Assembly (NCBI GenBank): GCA_013350285.1
Contig: JAAXWG010000001.1
Coordinates: 62,001-126,000 of the forward strand
Source of the DNA: Candidatus Altimarinota bacterium
GTDB taxonomy: Bacteria; Patescibacteriota; Gracilibacteria; BD1-5; UBA6164
Direction: 5' to 3'
DNA: 64,000 bases
Shown piece after piece: positions 41,982 through 53,611 of the stretch (positions are counted from its first letter, which is position 1; every line of letters begins with the position of its first letter). The position numbers and the translations under genes were made by a program. The notes beneath the pieces are model-generated. The model searched no databases. It had not been told where the DNA came from and saw only the letters and a list, made by a program, of their open reading frames with translations.

Positions 41982-43655
41982 TTATTTTAGTAATTCTTCT
42001 TCAAAATCCTCATAATAAAATGGCATCAAATCATATTTTCTCATATGTGATATTTTCAGTCCATCTACAAATTTTAGTCAAAGCTCTTTTACGATATAAT
42101 TTTCAAGTTGTCAGCTGTAATTATATTCTACAAAAATTACTTCTTCTTTTCCTTTTAATTCTTCTAAAAGTCTTGCATCAAGCGGTTTTAAGAAATGAAT
42201 AATTATTACACCAAATTCTGGATTATTTTTTACAAATTCACGAGCAGTATAACTAATAAAGCTTGTTGTAATAATCATTTTTTTTGCATCTTGATTTATC
42301 ATTTCATAGCCCTGTATTCCTTCTTTTTTATAAAAATTTTCTAGTTTTTTCCATCTTTTTTCCGTCATTTTTTTCTTCACAAGAGAATCTTCTGTTGTTG
42401 CTCCATATTCATCATGCTCATAACTTGTTGCTATAAATTCTCCTCACTTTTTCCCTATTTCTACCATTGGAGAGATTCCATCTTCGCTCAAAGCATATCT
42501 TGCATAATCATTTGCTGGATTTTCTACAAATTTTCCTCTTTCATATAGTGCTTTTTTGAGTTCTCCTATACTTCCCTTTCCTTCTGCAAATTGCTTATCA
42601 GTAAGAATTATTACTACTGTTTGATATTTTTCTGCAAGATTAAGAGCTTGAGAAGCAAGATAATAGCCATTTTCTAAAGAAGAAGGACAAAGAACAATAT
42701 GATCAAAATCTCAAAATGAAGGAGAAAGAGCAAAATTTAAGTCTCATTGTTCCCCAAAAGTTGGAGTTCAAGTACTTGGTCAAGCTCTTGCCACAAGTAC
42801 CATTGTAAGAGGAATTTCTGCTTGTATAGCAAAAGAAATTGCTTCTGTCATCAGAGCAAATCCCCCACCAGAAGTTCCCACCATTGCACGAACTCAAGTA
42901 AAACTTGCTCAAAGTGCTGAGTTTACTACTGCTATTTCATCTTCTGCTTGAAGATAATTTATTTTTTTGGAATTGATAATTTCAGTTAAAATTGTAGAAG
43001 AAGGTGTCATCGGATAGGCACTATAATAGGCAAGTCCATTATCTATTGCTCCGTAAGCCAACAATTTATTTCCATAACTTACTGACTTTTTTTTCCTTTT
43101 CTGTATTTCACCAAAAGGACTTGAAAAAGGAAGTATATAATTATCAAAAATATGAGTAAAAATTTGTTTATTTTTTTCTATTACTTCTTCTCATTTTTTC
43201 TTAAATACCTGTTCTATATGTTCTTGTAAAATATGTATTGGAAGACCAAGAAATTTTGCAAATACTGCAATAAGATAAGTATTGTCATATGTATCATTTA
43301 TTTCTACTGGGAGAAGATTATATTCATCAAAAGAAATATTTTTTTCATCTTGTAATTTTTGTATCCATTTATTATTGGCTATGATAAATGATTCTTTTCA
43401 TAATTTTAAATCTTTGATATTTGCTTCAAGATTTTTATCATCAAGAGCAATAAGTATATCTGCATATTTTGATAAAGAAACTTCTGTATCACTTATATTG
43501 ATATCAAAATAATTTGTTCCTCATTTTATTACAGAAATATACTCTATATCTCAGAGTATATTATATCAAAGTGAAGCAAAAACATCAGCAATAATATCTG
43601 CTGTTGAATTCATTCATAATCAAGCTGCCCCAGCAACCCTAATATTTAATTTCAT
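41982..43655 (-). CDS. 2-oxoacid:acceptor oxidoreductase, fused gamma-alpha subunit
   Basis: A 557-residue fusion. The first 180 residues form the gamma-subunit domain: MKLNIRVAGAAGLGMNSTAD, then EVSLSKYADILIALDD. The alpha-subunit domain follows: NKLLAYGAIDNGLAYYSAYP, MTPSSTILTEII, QAEDEIAVVNSALGASFTGV and VGTSGGGFALMTEAISF, then PLTMVLVARAGPSTGTPT. This is the KorA-type arrangement of ferredoxin oxidoreductases, which oxidatively decarboxylate 2-oxoacids to acyl-CoA. It pairs with the beta gene at 41127. It starts 18 bases after the stop of the large exported protein at 43673. Confidence 0.92.
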
Positions 43656-43672
43656 TTTTATAGTATTTAGTA

Positions 43673-46612
43673 TTATTTTATTTCTATTCAAGTGAGAGTT
43701 TGAGATCAAGTTGCATTTGACATTTCTCAAGAAGAAGTTATTTGTTCTCTATTTAAAGAAGAATTATCCTCTGTAAGAGAAGAAAAAATTATTGTTAAAC
43801 CTGTTCAAACAATTGATCAAACTATTGCTAGAAGAGCAATAATTGCCATAATTTTTGCTTTTGTTTCCCTATTTGCCATATATTATTTTTTTAATGTATC
43901 TAAATATTTTCCTACTTCATTAACCAAAACTGCTTTTGGTAGAATATTTTTTGAACCAAACATAATTGCACTTACTTTTCAGTGAGCGACGAATATATTA
44001 GTAATATTCCCTCAAAAATCAAATTTTATTACAGTTCTTGCTGATGCAAGAGTATATTCAATATCAATTTTTTCTACTCAAAGAATTCTCTCAATTGCTT
44101 CACAAACAAAATCAACATCTTTTAAATCTTTGAGTGGAAGATTTATTTTTGGAGCAAAAGAAGCTAAATCAATTTTTCCAATTATAGTAAGAAGATTTCA
44201 TTTGAGAAGATAATTATTTCCTTTATAAAACCTAAGCTTCATATCAGAAAAATAATGTTCTTTTTCTGTCATTGTATAGCGAGAAAATACTTCAGCACTC
44301 AATGTATCAGGAACTCAAAAATTTTGAGGACTAATATTTAAAATACTTCAAGAAAGTGTTATATTATATTTTCCAGCCTTCTGTTGAACAAAAAGAGTAT
44401 TATATGGAATATTTAAAAAAGACGAAAGTGTAGAAAACTCTCATTTTTCTCAGAGAAGTTTTGTTGATTTAAAAACTCTTACTACTTTATCTTCAGAGGA
44501 AGTTTGAATTGTTTTTTCAAAATTTTCTACTTTTTTTCCTTCTAATGTAAAGAAAGTATAAATAAAGAAATTATTAAAATTATTTTCTCAATTTTCACTT
44601 TTTTTATTTTTTTCTCACCATTCTTCTTTTATGATATTAAGTTTATAAGAAAATGATTTTTTTTGTCCATTTATGATAATATTTGAAATTTCATAATCAT
44701 TTGAAGGGTACAAACTAAAAGAAAAATTTGATCATCAAATAAATATATCCTTTACTTCATAATACATATTTTCTTTTATATTGAGAGTCATATTTGTCAT
44801 ATCTATTTGACTAAACTGATTCATATAAGCTATAAAAGATTCTTGACTAAGAGTATTATTTTCTTGAGTTTTATATATTTTTGTAGAAAGAAGTTGTCTT
44901 TTAAATTCATCATAAGTAAGGACATATTTGTCATAATCTTCGAGAGCGAGAAAATATTCTTCATACAAATCCATAAGTGCTTCATATTCATCTATAAGAA
45001 TTTTATCTTTTGCATTTGTTTCATCAAGAAGAACTTCATTTTCTACAAAAAATTTTTTCATCACTTCTACTGATTTTTTAAGTTCATCTGCATTTTTTAA
45101 ATAAAGTGATGTATCTGCTTCTTTCATTTTAAGTAATGCTCCTTCTATTCTTTCTAGTTCAAAAAATATTCCTCTCAAATAGGCTTGTATATTTTTTAGA
45201 AGTTCAAGATTTATATATATTCAAGTCTTTTTTCTTGTTTCATCACCATTTCCATAAGTATATTTATTTATTTCTACATACTCTCATAATATTTTTATAA
45301 TATCCTCCAAATAAGAATTTCCCAATTGAAAATTTGAGACAAGAATACTTTCAATATAAAAAGAAAAATAATCAAAATAAAGCTTCTCCTCTTTTTTATC
45401 AAATTGTTTTTCTAAAGAAATGTTTGCAAAATAATCATTAAGAAAAAAATAGATATTATTATAAAAATCTTCTTTTTTTACATAATCATAAGTATTTATA
45501 TAAGAGAGAAGAGAAAAAATATTGCTCATATTTTTATCTTCAGAAGAAATATTATGAAGCTTATCAAGGATATCAAAATACATTTTTTTTGCTTCTATAT
45601 TTTCTCATCAATAAGACAACAAAAGGGTCTTATAATAAAAATAAACAAGATAGCTACTTTCCTCATAAGACTCTTTATGAAGAGATTTTATAAGCTCAAG
45701 ATGAGCATAAGTATCTTTTACAAGAGAAGTATTATATTTTTTTGATGCAAAGATAGTTTTTAAATTTTTTTCAAAATATTTTTGATAATAAGAAAGTTTT
45801 TTTGTATTGTTAAAAAATAAGTTTTTATATTTATTGATATAATATATTCAAGGAAAATAAAAATTTCATTTTTCTTGTGTGATTTTTTCATATTGTTTTT
45901 GGTAATCATTTTGTTTTTGTTTTGTATAAGCAATATCACTTTCTATAAAATTATGAGAAAATCCAAGTGAAGAAATTTTTTCTCCTACTATCTTAGTATC
46001 TCATCAAAAAGAATTTTCAATGTATCATAGATTTGATACAGAGTATACTCTTATTCTATCAGCATTTTTTAGATATTTTGTTTTTAATGAATCATAATGA
46101 ATAAAACTATGTGGAAACAAAAATACATCCGTATAATTTTGTTTTCCTCACTCATCTGTGAATATTATATGAAGAAGAGAATTTTCAGAAACAAGAGAGT
46201 GATTTCTCTCTCCTATATGCACAAAAAATTTCCCTTTTCATTTTATTTGTATATTCAATCATGGTCATTTTATAGTTGGAAGAGAAGAAAAATCATACAA
46301 AGAAAAAGAAAAATCTCACTTTTTTAGTTCAATTTCAGTTTTTTCTCAAATTTTTTTTACACTATATGAAGATTCTTTTGAGAAAAAAATTTCATTCAAA
46401 GGGCTTATTCTTTCCAAAAGAAATTGAGATTTTTCTCCTTCTTCTTCTTTGTATATTCAGTTTTTTAGTAAAAGAGAAAATTTTCATTCTTTTGGGATTA
46501 AAAAAAATTCTTTTTCACTTTCGCTTTTTGGAAGAAAAAAAGTATAAAAAATCAAAATTCCCAAGATAAAAACAGTAATAATTCAAAGAAAAAATTGTGA
46601 AAATTTTTGCAT
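43673..46612 (-). CDS. Very large membrane-anchored exported protein, FecR-like N-terminus
   Basis: A 979-residue protein. An N-terminal TM anchor (FFLGIITVFILGILIFYTFF, residues of about 7-28) is followed by a beta-rich region near residues 60-180 that has the layout of FecR-type domains (GPGLNIQIKGKGKFFVHIGE, and FLFPHSFIHYD). A helical region of about 450 residues follows, with repeated aromatic and Asp/Glu residues. Near the C-terminus are another beta-rich region and a second TM helix (IMAIIALLAIVGSIVGTGL-like, about residue 940). The FecR call is by eye. It likely exposes a large domain outside the cell. It is upstream of the oxidoreductase genes on the same strand. Confidence 0.6.
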
Positions 46613-46710
46613 AAAATTGTTTATAAATTAGCTTTTTAAATGCTTTTAGCATAATATGATTTTACTATAAAATTTCAATTTTTATAGTATTGAAAAACTT
46701 CATTTTTTAT

Positions 46711-47751
46711 TTATAATTCTTTTTCAAAAAAAAGAGAAAAATCATCTATTATTTTTTTGTTTTGTATAAGGATTCCAAGCTCCATATTTTCATCCATACT
46801 TGTGTTTGAAAAATTTATACTTCAAACAAACAATAAAGTATCGTCTTTAAGTATTGCTTTTGCATGAATTTTTCTTTTTGAGTATATAATATTTGCTCCC
46901 AAATTTTTAAGTTCTTTTAATTTTTCTCCTTCTGTATCACTCGTTATTATTGTAACGAAAACTCAAGCTTTTACACTCTCTTTTAAGAGAAAAAATAGAG
47001 TTTCATCTGCCAAATAAGGAACATATAATTTGAGACTTTTTCCTGCATTTTTTAGCATATATTCTATTTTTTCTCTTGATGAATATGGGCTTACGAGAAG
47101 ATTTGGATGATAGATAATTCTTTCTTCTCAAGCAAAATCTCTTTTAAAAATTTCTTCTCCTTTTTTGCATATTTCATCATCTTTTATAAACAAAAATATA
47201 TCTTTATTACTTTTAAAATTCGTGTAAGAAATATTTCCTGTTGAGAGAATAAGTTCATTATCTACAAGCAAATATTTTGCATGATTAAAAGTATAATTTT
47301 TTGGATTTGACCAAACAATAGCAATTCCTGCTTGTTGGGCTTCTTCAAATGCTTTTTTATTGAGATTTGGAGCCATATAGACATTTTTTTCTAAAATGAT
47401 TTTTACATCAATTCCTCTTTTTTTTGCTTTTATGAGAGATGCTCTTATATTTTTTTCTGTATAAATATAAGTATTTAAGTATACTTTTTTTTTAGCTGTA
47501 TCTATTTTATCTGTAATTTTCTTTATAAGGCTCATATCAGGAGTATCAAAAATTTCAATTTCTTGTATTTCTTTTAATTCTTCTTCTTTGAAATTTTTTA
47601 AATTTTCTCTTAATTGAGAATAAGTTTTACCTTGTTCTTGTTTTTGCTTATGAAAATCAAGATATTCTCAAGAAAAAAAATAACTTGAGAGTCAAAAAAA
47701 TATACTAAAAACAAGTATTCCTATAAGATTTTGAGTAAGATTTTTTTTCAT
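46711..47751 (-). CDS. Phospholipase D-like protein, membrane anchored
   Basis: A 346-residue protein. A TM/signal anchor is at residues 8-28 (NLIGILVFSIFFGLSSYFFS). Two PLD half-domains follow: KKVYLNTYIYTEKNIRASLI, then HAKYLLVDNELILSTGNISY (first HKD motif, near residue 157), and KSLKLYVPYLADETLF, then HAKAILKDDTLLFVGSINFS (second HKD motif, near residue 297). Both motifs have the His, Lys and As-p-like residues. The family includes phospholipases, cardiolipin synthases and nucleases; the substrate is unknown. It sits next to dnaJ on the same strand. Confidence 0.85.
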
Positions 47752-47762
47752 TTCTATTGACT

Positions 47763-48863
47763 TTAAGAAAAGATTTTTGAAAAAACTCAAGTTTCTCAAA
47801 CATCCAATTTTTTTTCAATTGCTATTGCTTCATAAAGTTCTTTTTCTTTTTTTCCAAACTTTTTTGGAATTTTTATATCAAGATAAATAAATAAATCTCC
47901 TTTTTTATCACTTTGAATATGTTTTACTCCATCTCAAGCAAGTTTTATAATTGTTCAAAATTGTGTAGAGGAAGCTATTTTTATTTTTCTTTTTCCTATT
48001 ATAGGAATATGTATTTCTTTTTCTGTTCCAAGAATTGCTTCAATTACATCTATTTCGATTGTATAGGACAAATCATTTCCTTTTCTTTCTAATCATTTTT
48101 CTTCATTACTTGCTTGAAATCTCACATACAAATCTCACTTTGCACTTGTTCCGACTCCATCATTTCCCTCTCATGTAAGCTTGATAATCATCCCGTTTTC
48201 TATTCATGCTGGAATATCTATATCAATTTCTTTTGTCTTTTTTATCCTCTTTTTTCCATGACAAGTATGACAAAGCTCTTCAAGAATTTCTCCAGTTCCA
48301 TTACAAGCATCACATACTCCTGTATGCTCTATCACACCAAAAAAACTTTCCTGTCTATATTTAACATAACCACTTCCTCTACATTTATCACAAGTTTTTT
48401 TTCATGAACCGCCATCTCATTTACAAGTTTCACAAGTTTGAAGATAATCTATCTTTATTTTTTCTTTTCCCCCATAAATACTTGTTTTTAAGTCAATTTT
48501 TATAGTATATTCTAAGTCTTCTCCTCTTTGTTCAGATGATCTTTTTCTTGTTTTTGAAGATGAAGAAAATCCTCATCCAAAAAACGATTCAAAAATATCT
48601 CCTAAGTCTACATCTCCTGTAAATCCTCAAGAAAATCCATTATTTCAAGTTGTTCAAAATGTATCATATTGCTTTCTTTTTTGAGCATCAGAGAGAATTC
48701 CATAAGCTTCTCAAATTTCTTTAAATTTTTTCTCTGACTCCTTATCTCCTCCATTTCTATCAGGATGATATTGCATTGCAAGCTTTCTATAAGCTTTTTT
48801 TATATCTTCTTCTGTTGCATTTTTTTGTACTCATAATATTGCATAATAATCTTTTCCTGACAT
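47763..48863 (-). CDS. dnaJ: Chaperone DnaJ (Hsp40)
   Basis: Stimulates DnaK ATPase and delivers substrates. The 366-residue product is type I: a J domain with YHPDRNGG (HPD near residue 35), a Gly/Phe-rich linker, a zinc-binding region with four CxxC motifs ([25 protein letters not shown] and CHTCHGKK, about residues 143-215), and two C-terminal beta-barrel domains. Many Gly are TGA. It is not linked to dnaK; a PLD protein follows it after 12 bases. Confidence 0.96.
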
Positions 48864-48883
48864 CAAAAATTATTTTAGAAAAT

Positions 48884-48921
48884 AAAAATCTGCCTCACTA
48901 TAATGAAAAAGACAGATTTTT
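48884..48921 (-). terminator. Candidate intrinsic terminator
   Basis: A nine-bp stem AAAAATCTG / CAGATTTTT with a 20-base loop, between the tail-collar-like gene and dnaJ. It would end the transcript of the former. Confidence 0.5.
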
Positions 48922-48978
48922 CAAAAGAATTTTTTTTGAGAAAAAGAAGATTTTTAAATTGGGAATTTATCTTTAATA

Positions 48979-49767
48979 TTATCCTGTTCTTTTCCACATA
49001 TAGACAACAATATAAGGTTGGAGATTATTATGAGATGATGAAGCATTTGTCTCTGTATTATTATTTATTGAAACTCATGTTATATTTGAATTAGTTCAAA
49101 AATAAGTATTATCAGAAGAAAGTAAATAAGATATATTTTTAGGAGAATTCGTACTCATTCCAACAATAGAAGTATTAATAATAGAATCTATGTTTTTCAT
49201 ACCTGAGTCAAATATCCAAATACTTCATGAATTTCTTGATGTAACAGAGGCCTGTATTCTATTATGACTATGTCATGGATCATTTACTCAATGATTATGC
49301 ACTGGTAATCAACTTTCCGAAGCAGTTAATAAATGAGTTTTTTCTCCTCATGTTTCCTCTATTACATCAAATTCTGTTTGACCAGAATCTCTTCCTACAA
49401 GAACTCTTCAAGCTCAAAAAGCAACCCAAGTCCCTCAAAAGAGAGTAGATGGATTAGTAGAGGATACCGATGTATAAATAGATCAAATAGGATATACTGA
49501 ATTTAAAAGTGCTCCTGTGCTTATTGCAGTAACTTCATCTTTCAAATAATTCAAATCATTTACCATATTATTCCAAGCAGTTGCAGTAAGGGTATCTCCA
49601 TTATTTACACTTACAGGAGCTATCCATGTGTAGGCATATACTCAGCCTATAATTAAAATTGTTCACAAAAAAGATATTCCTATAAAAAATCACTGCTTGA
49701 TATTTCATCAAACTTCTTTTGTAAATGTTTTTAACTTTTGTAAAAGTGTTTTTAAAAAAGTTTTCAT
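48979..49767 (-). CDS. Phage tail-collar-like protein with N-terminal TM segment
   Basis: A 262-residue protein. One TM helix lies at about residues 26-45 (GFFIGISFLGTILIIGGVYA). The C-terminal region has YPIGSIYTSVSSTNPSTLFG, GTWVAFGAGRVLVGRDSG, HLLTASESGLPVHNHG and, at the very end, NNLQPYIVVYMWKRTG. This succession (P-I-G-S-I-Y, F-G-G-T-W, G-R-V-L-V-G, L-P-x-H-N-H, L-Q-P-Y-x-x-V-Y-x-W-x-R) is the classic C-terminal domain of phage tail fibres and microcystin-dependent proteins. Here it is tethered to the membrane, and no other phage gene is near. Confidence 0.8.
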
Positions 49768-49799
49768 AAAAATTAAAAATTAAAAAATAAATATTATTA

Positions 49800-51173
49800 T
49801 TAAAATATGCAAATTCAAAAAACTCAAGTTCAAAAAATACAAGCTAAATTTACACAACTACTTCCATTCCATGTGTATCAAGTAGTACATTTAAACCTAC
49901 ATTCAGAAGTACTCGCTGAGGCATTATAAGTTCAAGTAGTAGAAGGAGTCCAAGTAGAACCATTCCAAGTTTGAGTTATACTACTTACAGTATTCCAACT
50001 TGCATTAGTAGTAGGAAGTCCAGTACAAGTTCAAGTTTGAGTACTTGCAATACAAGCAGATCCTTCCCAAGTATAATTAGTATCACAATCAAAATCACAT
50101 TCCGTTTTATTTTCTCCCCAAGTCATACTTGATGGAATCCAAGAGCCTCCATTCCATGTTTGAGTAAATCATGTTCCTGTCGTTGCAGTAGCATATGTTG
50201 GAATAGTTCCACTACAATTTGCTTGTTGAGTTGCTGGATCACAAGTATTTGTTCCACCATTCCAAGTATAGTTTGTATTACAAGTAAAATAACAAGGAGC
50301 TGTTGTATTTGTATTTTGCCAAAGTTGATTATGCATTGTTGGGCTTCATGCAGTAAAAGTAGCATTAGAATAGCTTGGAGTTAAACCACAACTATATCCA
50401 GCAGTAAATTCTATGGCATCACATCATGCAGAAAAAGCACAATTTGTATCTATAAGTCATCCTCCTGTAGAACTAAGTATTTGATAAGTTCATTGTCCTA
50501 TATATTTTCCAGCTTTACATATTTCTTCACAATTTGTATAATCAGTATTTTGCCAAAGTTTTGTTGTCGGATTGTCAAGGAGAGAACTAAGTAATGTTCA
50601 AGTTAAACTTTGTGGTTTTTTTGTATCAAAACTATAAGGAATATTTGCTTTTGCATTGTTGAGAATAAACATATTTCTATAAGGTTCCGTTGCAATATTT
50701 ATAGCACCATTTCACTCGTATGCAATGAGAAGACTTGGAAGAGTATACTTTGCTACACTTGAATAATTTCATTCTACAATACTTGTAGGGCTTCCATTAT
50801 TTTCCAAAGTTCCTGCCAATTGAAACTCTCATCTATTTTTTGAAACTCCATATAAATAAGGAATTTTTAGTAATGGATCAAGTGGATATTTTTTAAAAAC
50901 ACCTTCATTAAACTTTCCTTGAAAAGCAACAAGTTCACTTTCATTTTGAAGCATAAAAGCATCTCATGGTTTTGGGAATGCTCATTTTTCTTTTTTATAT
51001 ATTTCTAAATCTGATTTCAGAGATGAAATAACTTCTTTTCTTTTTGTATCCCTTGAAGTATTAATATGTTTTGAATAACTATAAAATCAAATAGTTGCAA
51101 GAATAACAAGTATAGAACTAATAACTATGAGTTCTACAAATGTAAATCAAAATTTTGATTTATATATTTTCAT
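49800..51173 (-). CDS. Pilin-like protein with Cys-rich repeats
   Basis: A 457-residue protein. The N-terminus MKIYKSKFGFTFVELIVISS is a type IV prepilin leader: cleavage after the TGA-Gly, then F-T-F-V-E with Glu5. The hydrophobic helix continues, and a globular pilin-like part follows to about residue 180. From about residue 215 on there are repeated Cys-rich units of the type C-x3-C-x4-Y-T-W-x-G-x2-C (for example CDFDCDTNYTWEGSAC), with Thr/Asn/Trp between them. It could be a minor pilin or adhesin whose disulfides require an oxidising exterior. It fits with the PilB-type ATPase at 22838. Confidence 0.78.
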
Positions 51174-51312
51174 AAAAAAAATTAAATAAATATACACATA
51201 TTGAGAATATCATATTAAAAAAATTTTTGCAAAAAATGAAGAAAGATTTATTTCTTGAGAAAAAAGAAAAAATAAATATCATTATAAAAAATATTTTTTT
51301 CCTTTTTTCTTT

Positions 51313-52305
51313 ATGTACTACATAATAAATTTAAGCCAAGATGGAAACAAAATAAATAGATTTCTCTCCAATACTCTTCTCAAAAAAATAGAAGAAAGCT
51401 TAAAAAGAAAAGAAAAAATAATTCTTTATATTAATAAAAGGTGAGAATATAGCTCTCTCGTCTGTAAAGATTGTCAAAAAAATTTCAAATGCCCAAATTG
51501 TGATATTTCTCTCAGTATACACAAAAATCCTCCTCTTATGATGTGTCATACTTGTTGATATAAAAGAGAAATTTTTCTTCGTTGTCCTTTTTGCCAATCT
51601 GTCAATCTAGAAAATATATGAGTAGGGACAGAACAAATAGAAAGAGATATAAAAAAACTTTTTAATGAAGCTAAAATCTTACGATTTGATTTTGATAGTA
51701 TAAAAAATGTTGGTGAAAAAAAAGAAGCTTTACAAAAAATAAAAGAAGCAGATATTGTTATTGGGACAAAAATGATTAGTACTTGATTTGATTTACAAAA
51801 TATTACTCTTATAGGTATTATTTTATTAGAACAAGAACTTTCTCTTTCTCATTATAAACAAGAGGAAAAGGTCTATCAAAATATAAAACAGCTTATTGGA
51901 AGAGGAGAAAGACTTGGATGAAAAACAGAAATACTCATCCAAACCTTTATTCCAGAAAATGATATTGTAGAAAGTATTTGTGAAAAAAATTATAATGACT
52001 TTTTTCAAAAAAGTCTAAAAGAAAGAAAACTTTTTCATTATCCTCCTTTTTATGATTTTACAAGGCTTGAATATAGAGATGTAAACAAAGAAAAAGCTTT
52101 TGATTTCATAAAAAAAATAAAAAATAAACTTGATTTACTCAACAAAGAGCAAAAATATGAAATTATTCTCTCTCCCGAGCCAAGGAAAAAATATAATCAA
52201 TTTCATTATCAAATAATAATAAAATGAGAAAATAATAGAAATCTTATTGAAAATATAAAAGAGGAAATTATGAGAAATAAAAATCTCATTGCTATTTTTG
52301 AATAG
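51313..52305 (+). CDS. priA: Truncated primosomal helicase PriA, C-terminal half only
   Basis: A 330-residue product matching the C-terminal half of PriA. It begins close to the helicase C lobe: KIILYINKRGEYSSLVCKDC then CPNCDISLSIHK, a zinc-binding CHTCGYKREI...CPFC set, GVGTEQIERDIKKLF and VIGTKMISTGFDLQNITLIG, and the C-terminal domain with FHYPPFYDF. Missing are the N-terminal DNA-binding domains and the lobe with Walker A (GxTGSGKT) and the DEAD-like motif. A TAA- or TAG-free extension upstream is not present, and the ATG at 51313 is 39 residues or so before the first conserved motif. So this is a short form rather than a frameshift. It lies upstream of dnaN. Confidence 0.85.
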
Positions 52306-52330
52306 AGGAAAAGAATTTTGTCTATTTAAT

Positions 52331-52358
52331 AGATTCCTGCATTCGCAGGAATGACAAA
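52331..52358. repeat. Dispersed 28-base palindromic repeat, second copy
   Basis: AGATTCCTGCATTCGCAGGA then ATGACAAA, with the palindromic core ATTCCTGC-attc-GCAGGAAT. A copy with three mismatches is at 41931-41958. It lies in the 178-base gap between priA and dnaN, which also holds CTTTCCTT and AAGGAAAG arms (about 52375-52413) of unknown role. Confidence 0.65.
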
Positions 52359-52483
52359 AAGTTAGTTTTTCGAAACTTTCCTTAAAAAATAGTTTTTAAC
52401 AGAAAAGGAAAGACTAAATTTGATTAAACAAAAAAAAATAAGATAATAAAAAAAATACTTTATTTTTATTTATTTTTATTCCT

Positions 52484-53605
52484 ATGAAGTTTACAATAAA
52501 CAAAAAATCACTCAAAGAAGGACTTGATGTCGTAAGCCATGCAACAGCCTGAATTACAACGACTCCTATACTTGAAAATATTCTTATAAAGGTAAATTTT
52601 TCTAATATTTTGCTTGTTTCAAATAATCTTGAAATGGCTATTGAATATATCATTACAGAGGGGATAAAAATAAACTCTGAATGAAGTTTTTCTATTCCAA
52701 GTAGACTTTTTTCTAGCTATATAAATCTTATAGAAGAAGATGAAATAGAAATAGAACTTATGTCTCATGAGAGTCTTCAGATAAAAACAAACTCTGGAAA
52801 AACAAAAATTAAATGAAAAATTGCTGATGATTTTCCTCTTATACCAAAAATCAAAGAAGAGATAAATATGCAAATTAACGGAGGAATCCTAAAAAAATCT
52901 ATAGAAAAAACTCTTTTTTCATCAGCGGAATGAAATATAAGACCAACTCTTGCTTGAATTTTTGTACAGATAAAAGACGATGAAGCAATTTTTGCATCAA
53001 CTGATAGTTTTAGACTTTCTGAATACAAAAATAAACTTTCTAAAAAAACAGATAATAATTTTTCTCAAATAATCCCAAGTAAAACTGCTTTTGAAATAAA
53101 AAGTATTATAAAAGATGAAGATGAAATAAATATTGTTTCTGGAGAAAATCAAATTGGTTTTTTCTTTTGAAATATAAAAGTGTATTCAAGACTTCTTAAT
53201 GGAAAATTCCCTGATTATCATAATTTTTTTCCAAGTAATTTTTCTACAAAAGCTGAGATTAATAAGTATGATCTCATTCAAGGACTCAAAAAGATAAATC
53301 TGATTAGTCGTGAAAATAATTATTCTATAAAGATGAGTTTTAGTGCTGAAAATGGAATACTTCTTGAAACTTCTGAAACTCAAATCGGAGAAGGTGAAGT
53401 AAGACTTAAATGAGATATAGAAGGTGAAAACAATATTATTTGAATTAATTCAACTTATTTTCTTGAGGTTTTAGGTGTTATAGATACTACCCATATAAGT
53501 ATAAGTTTTGAAAATCCTCTTGCTCCTGTACTTATCACTCCTCTTGAAGAAAACAAAAAAGAAAAATGAAATTTTAGACATATTATTATGCCTCTCAAAA
53601 TATAA
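52484..53605 (+). CDS. dnaN: DNA polymerase III sliding clamp (beta subunit)
   Basis: A ring-shaped clamp of 373 residues in three topologically similar domains, tethering the replicase to DNA. Starts MKFTINKKSLKEGLDVVSHA with TTTPILENILIKV, the DnaN N-terminal pattern. Later SFSIPSRLFSSYI, FASTDSFRLSEYK (S-T-D-S-x-R-L) and VYSRLLNGKFPDYHNFFPS (the R-L-x-x-G-x-F-P-D-Y motif) are diagnostic, and the end is FRHIIMPLKI. Many glycines are TGA. It is convergent with engB, whose stop is seven bases away. dnaA is not adjacent. Confidence 0.95.
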
Positions 53606-53611
53606 TTATAA

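Noticed and set aside
48979-49767. Remnant prophage
   Set aside because: Only the one tail-collar-like domain is phage-like. There is no integrase, terminase, capsid or lysis gene in the flanking 10 kb, and the protein carries its own TM anchor.
50160-50384. Plus-strand Cys/Ser-rich protein frame
   Set aside because: It is antisense to the Cys-rich pilin repeats and has no start context or neighbours of its own.
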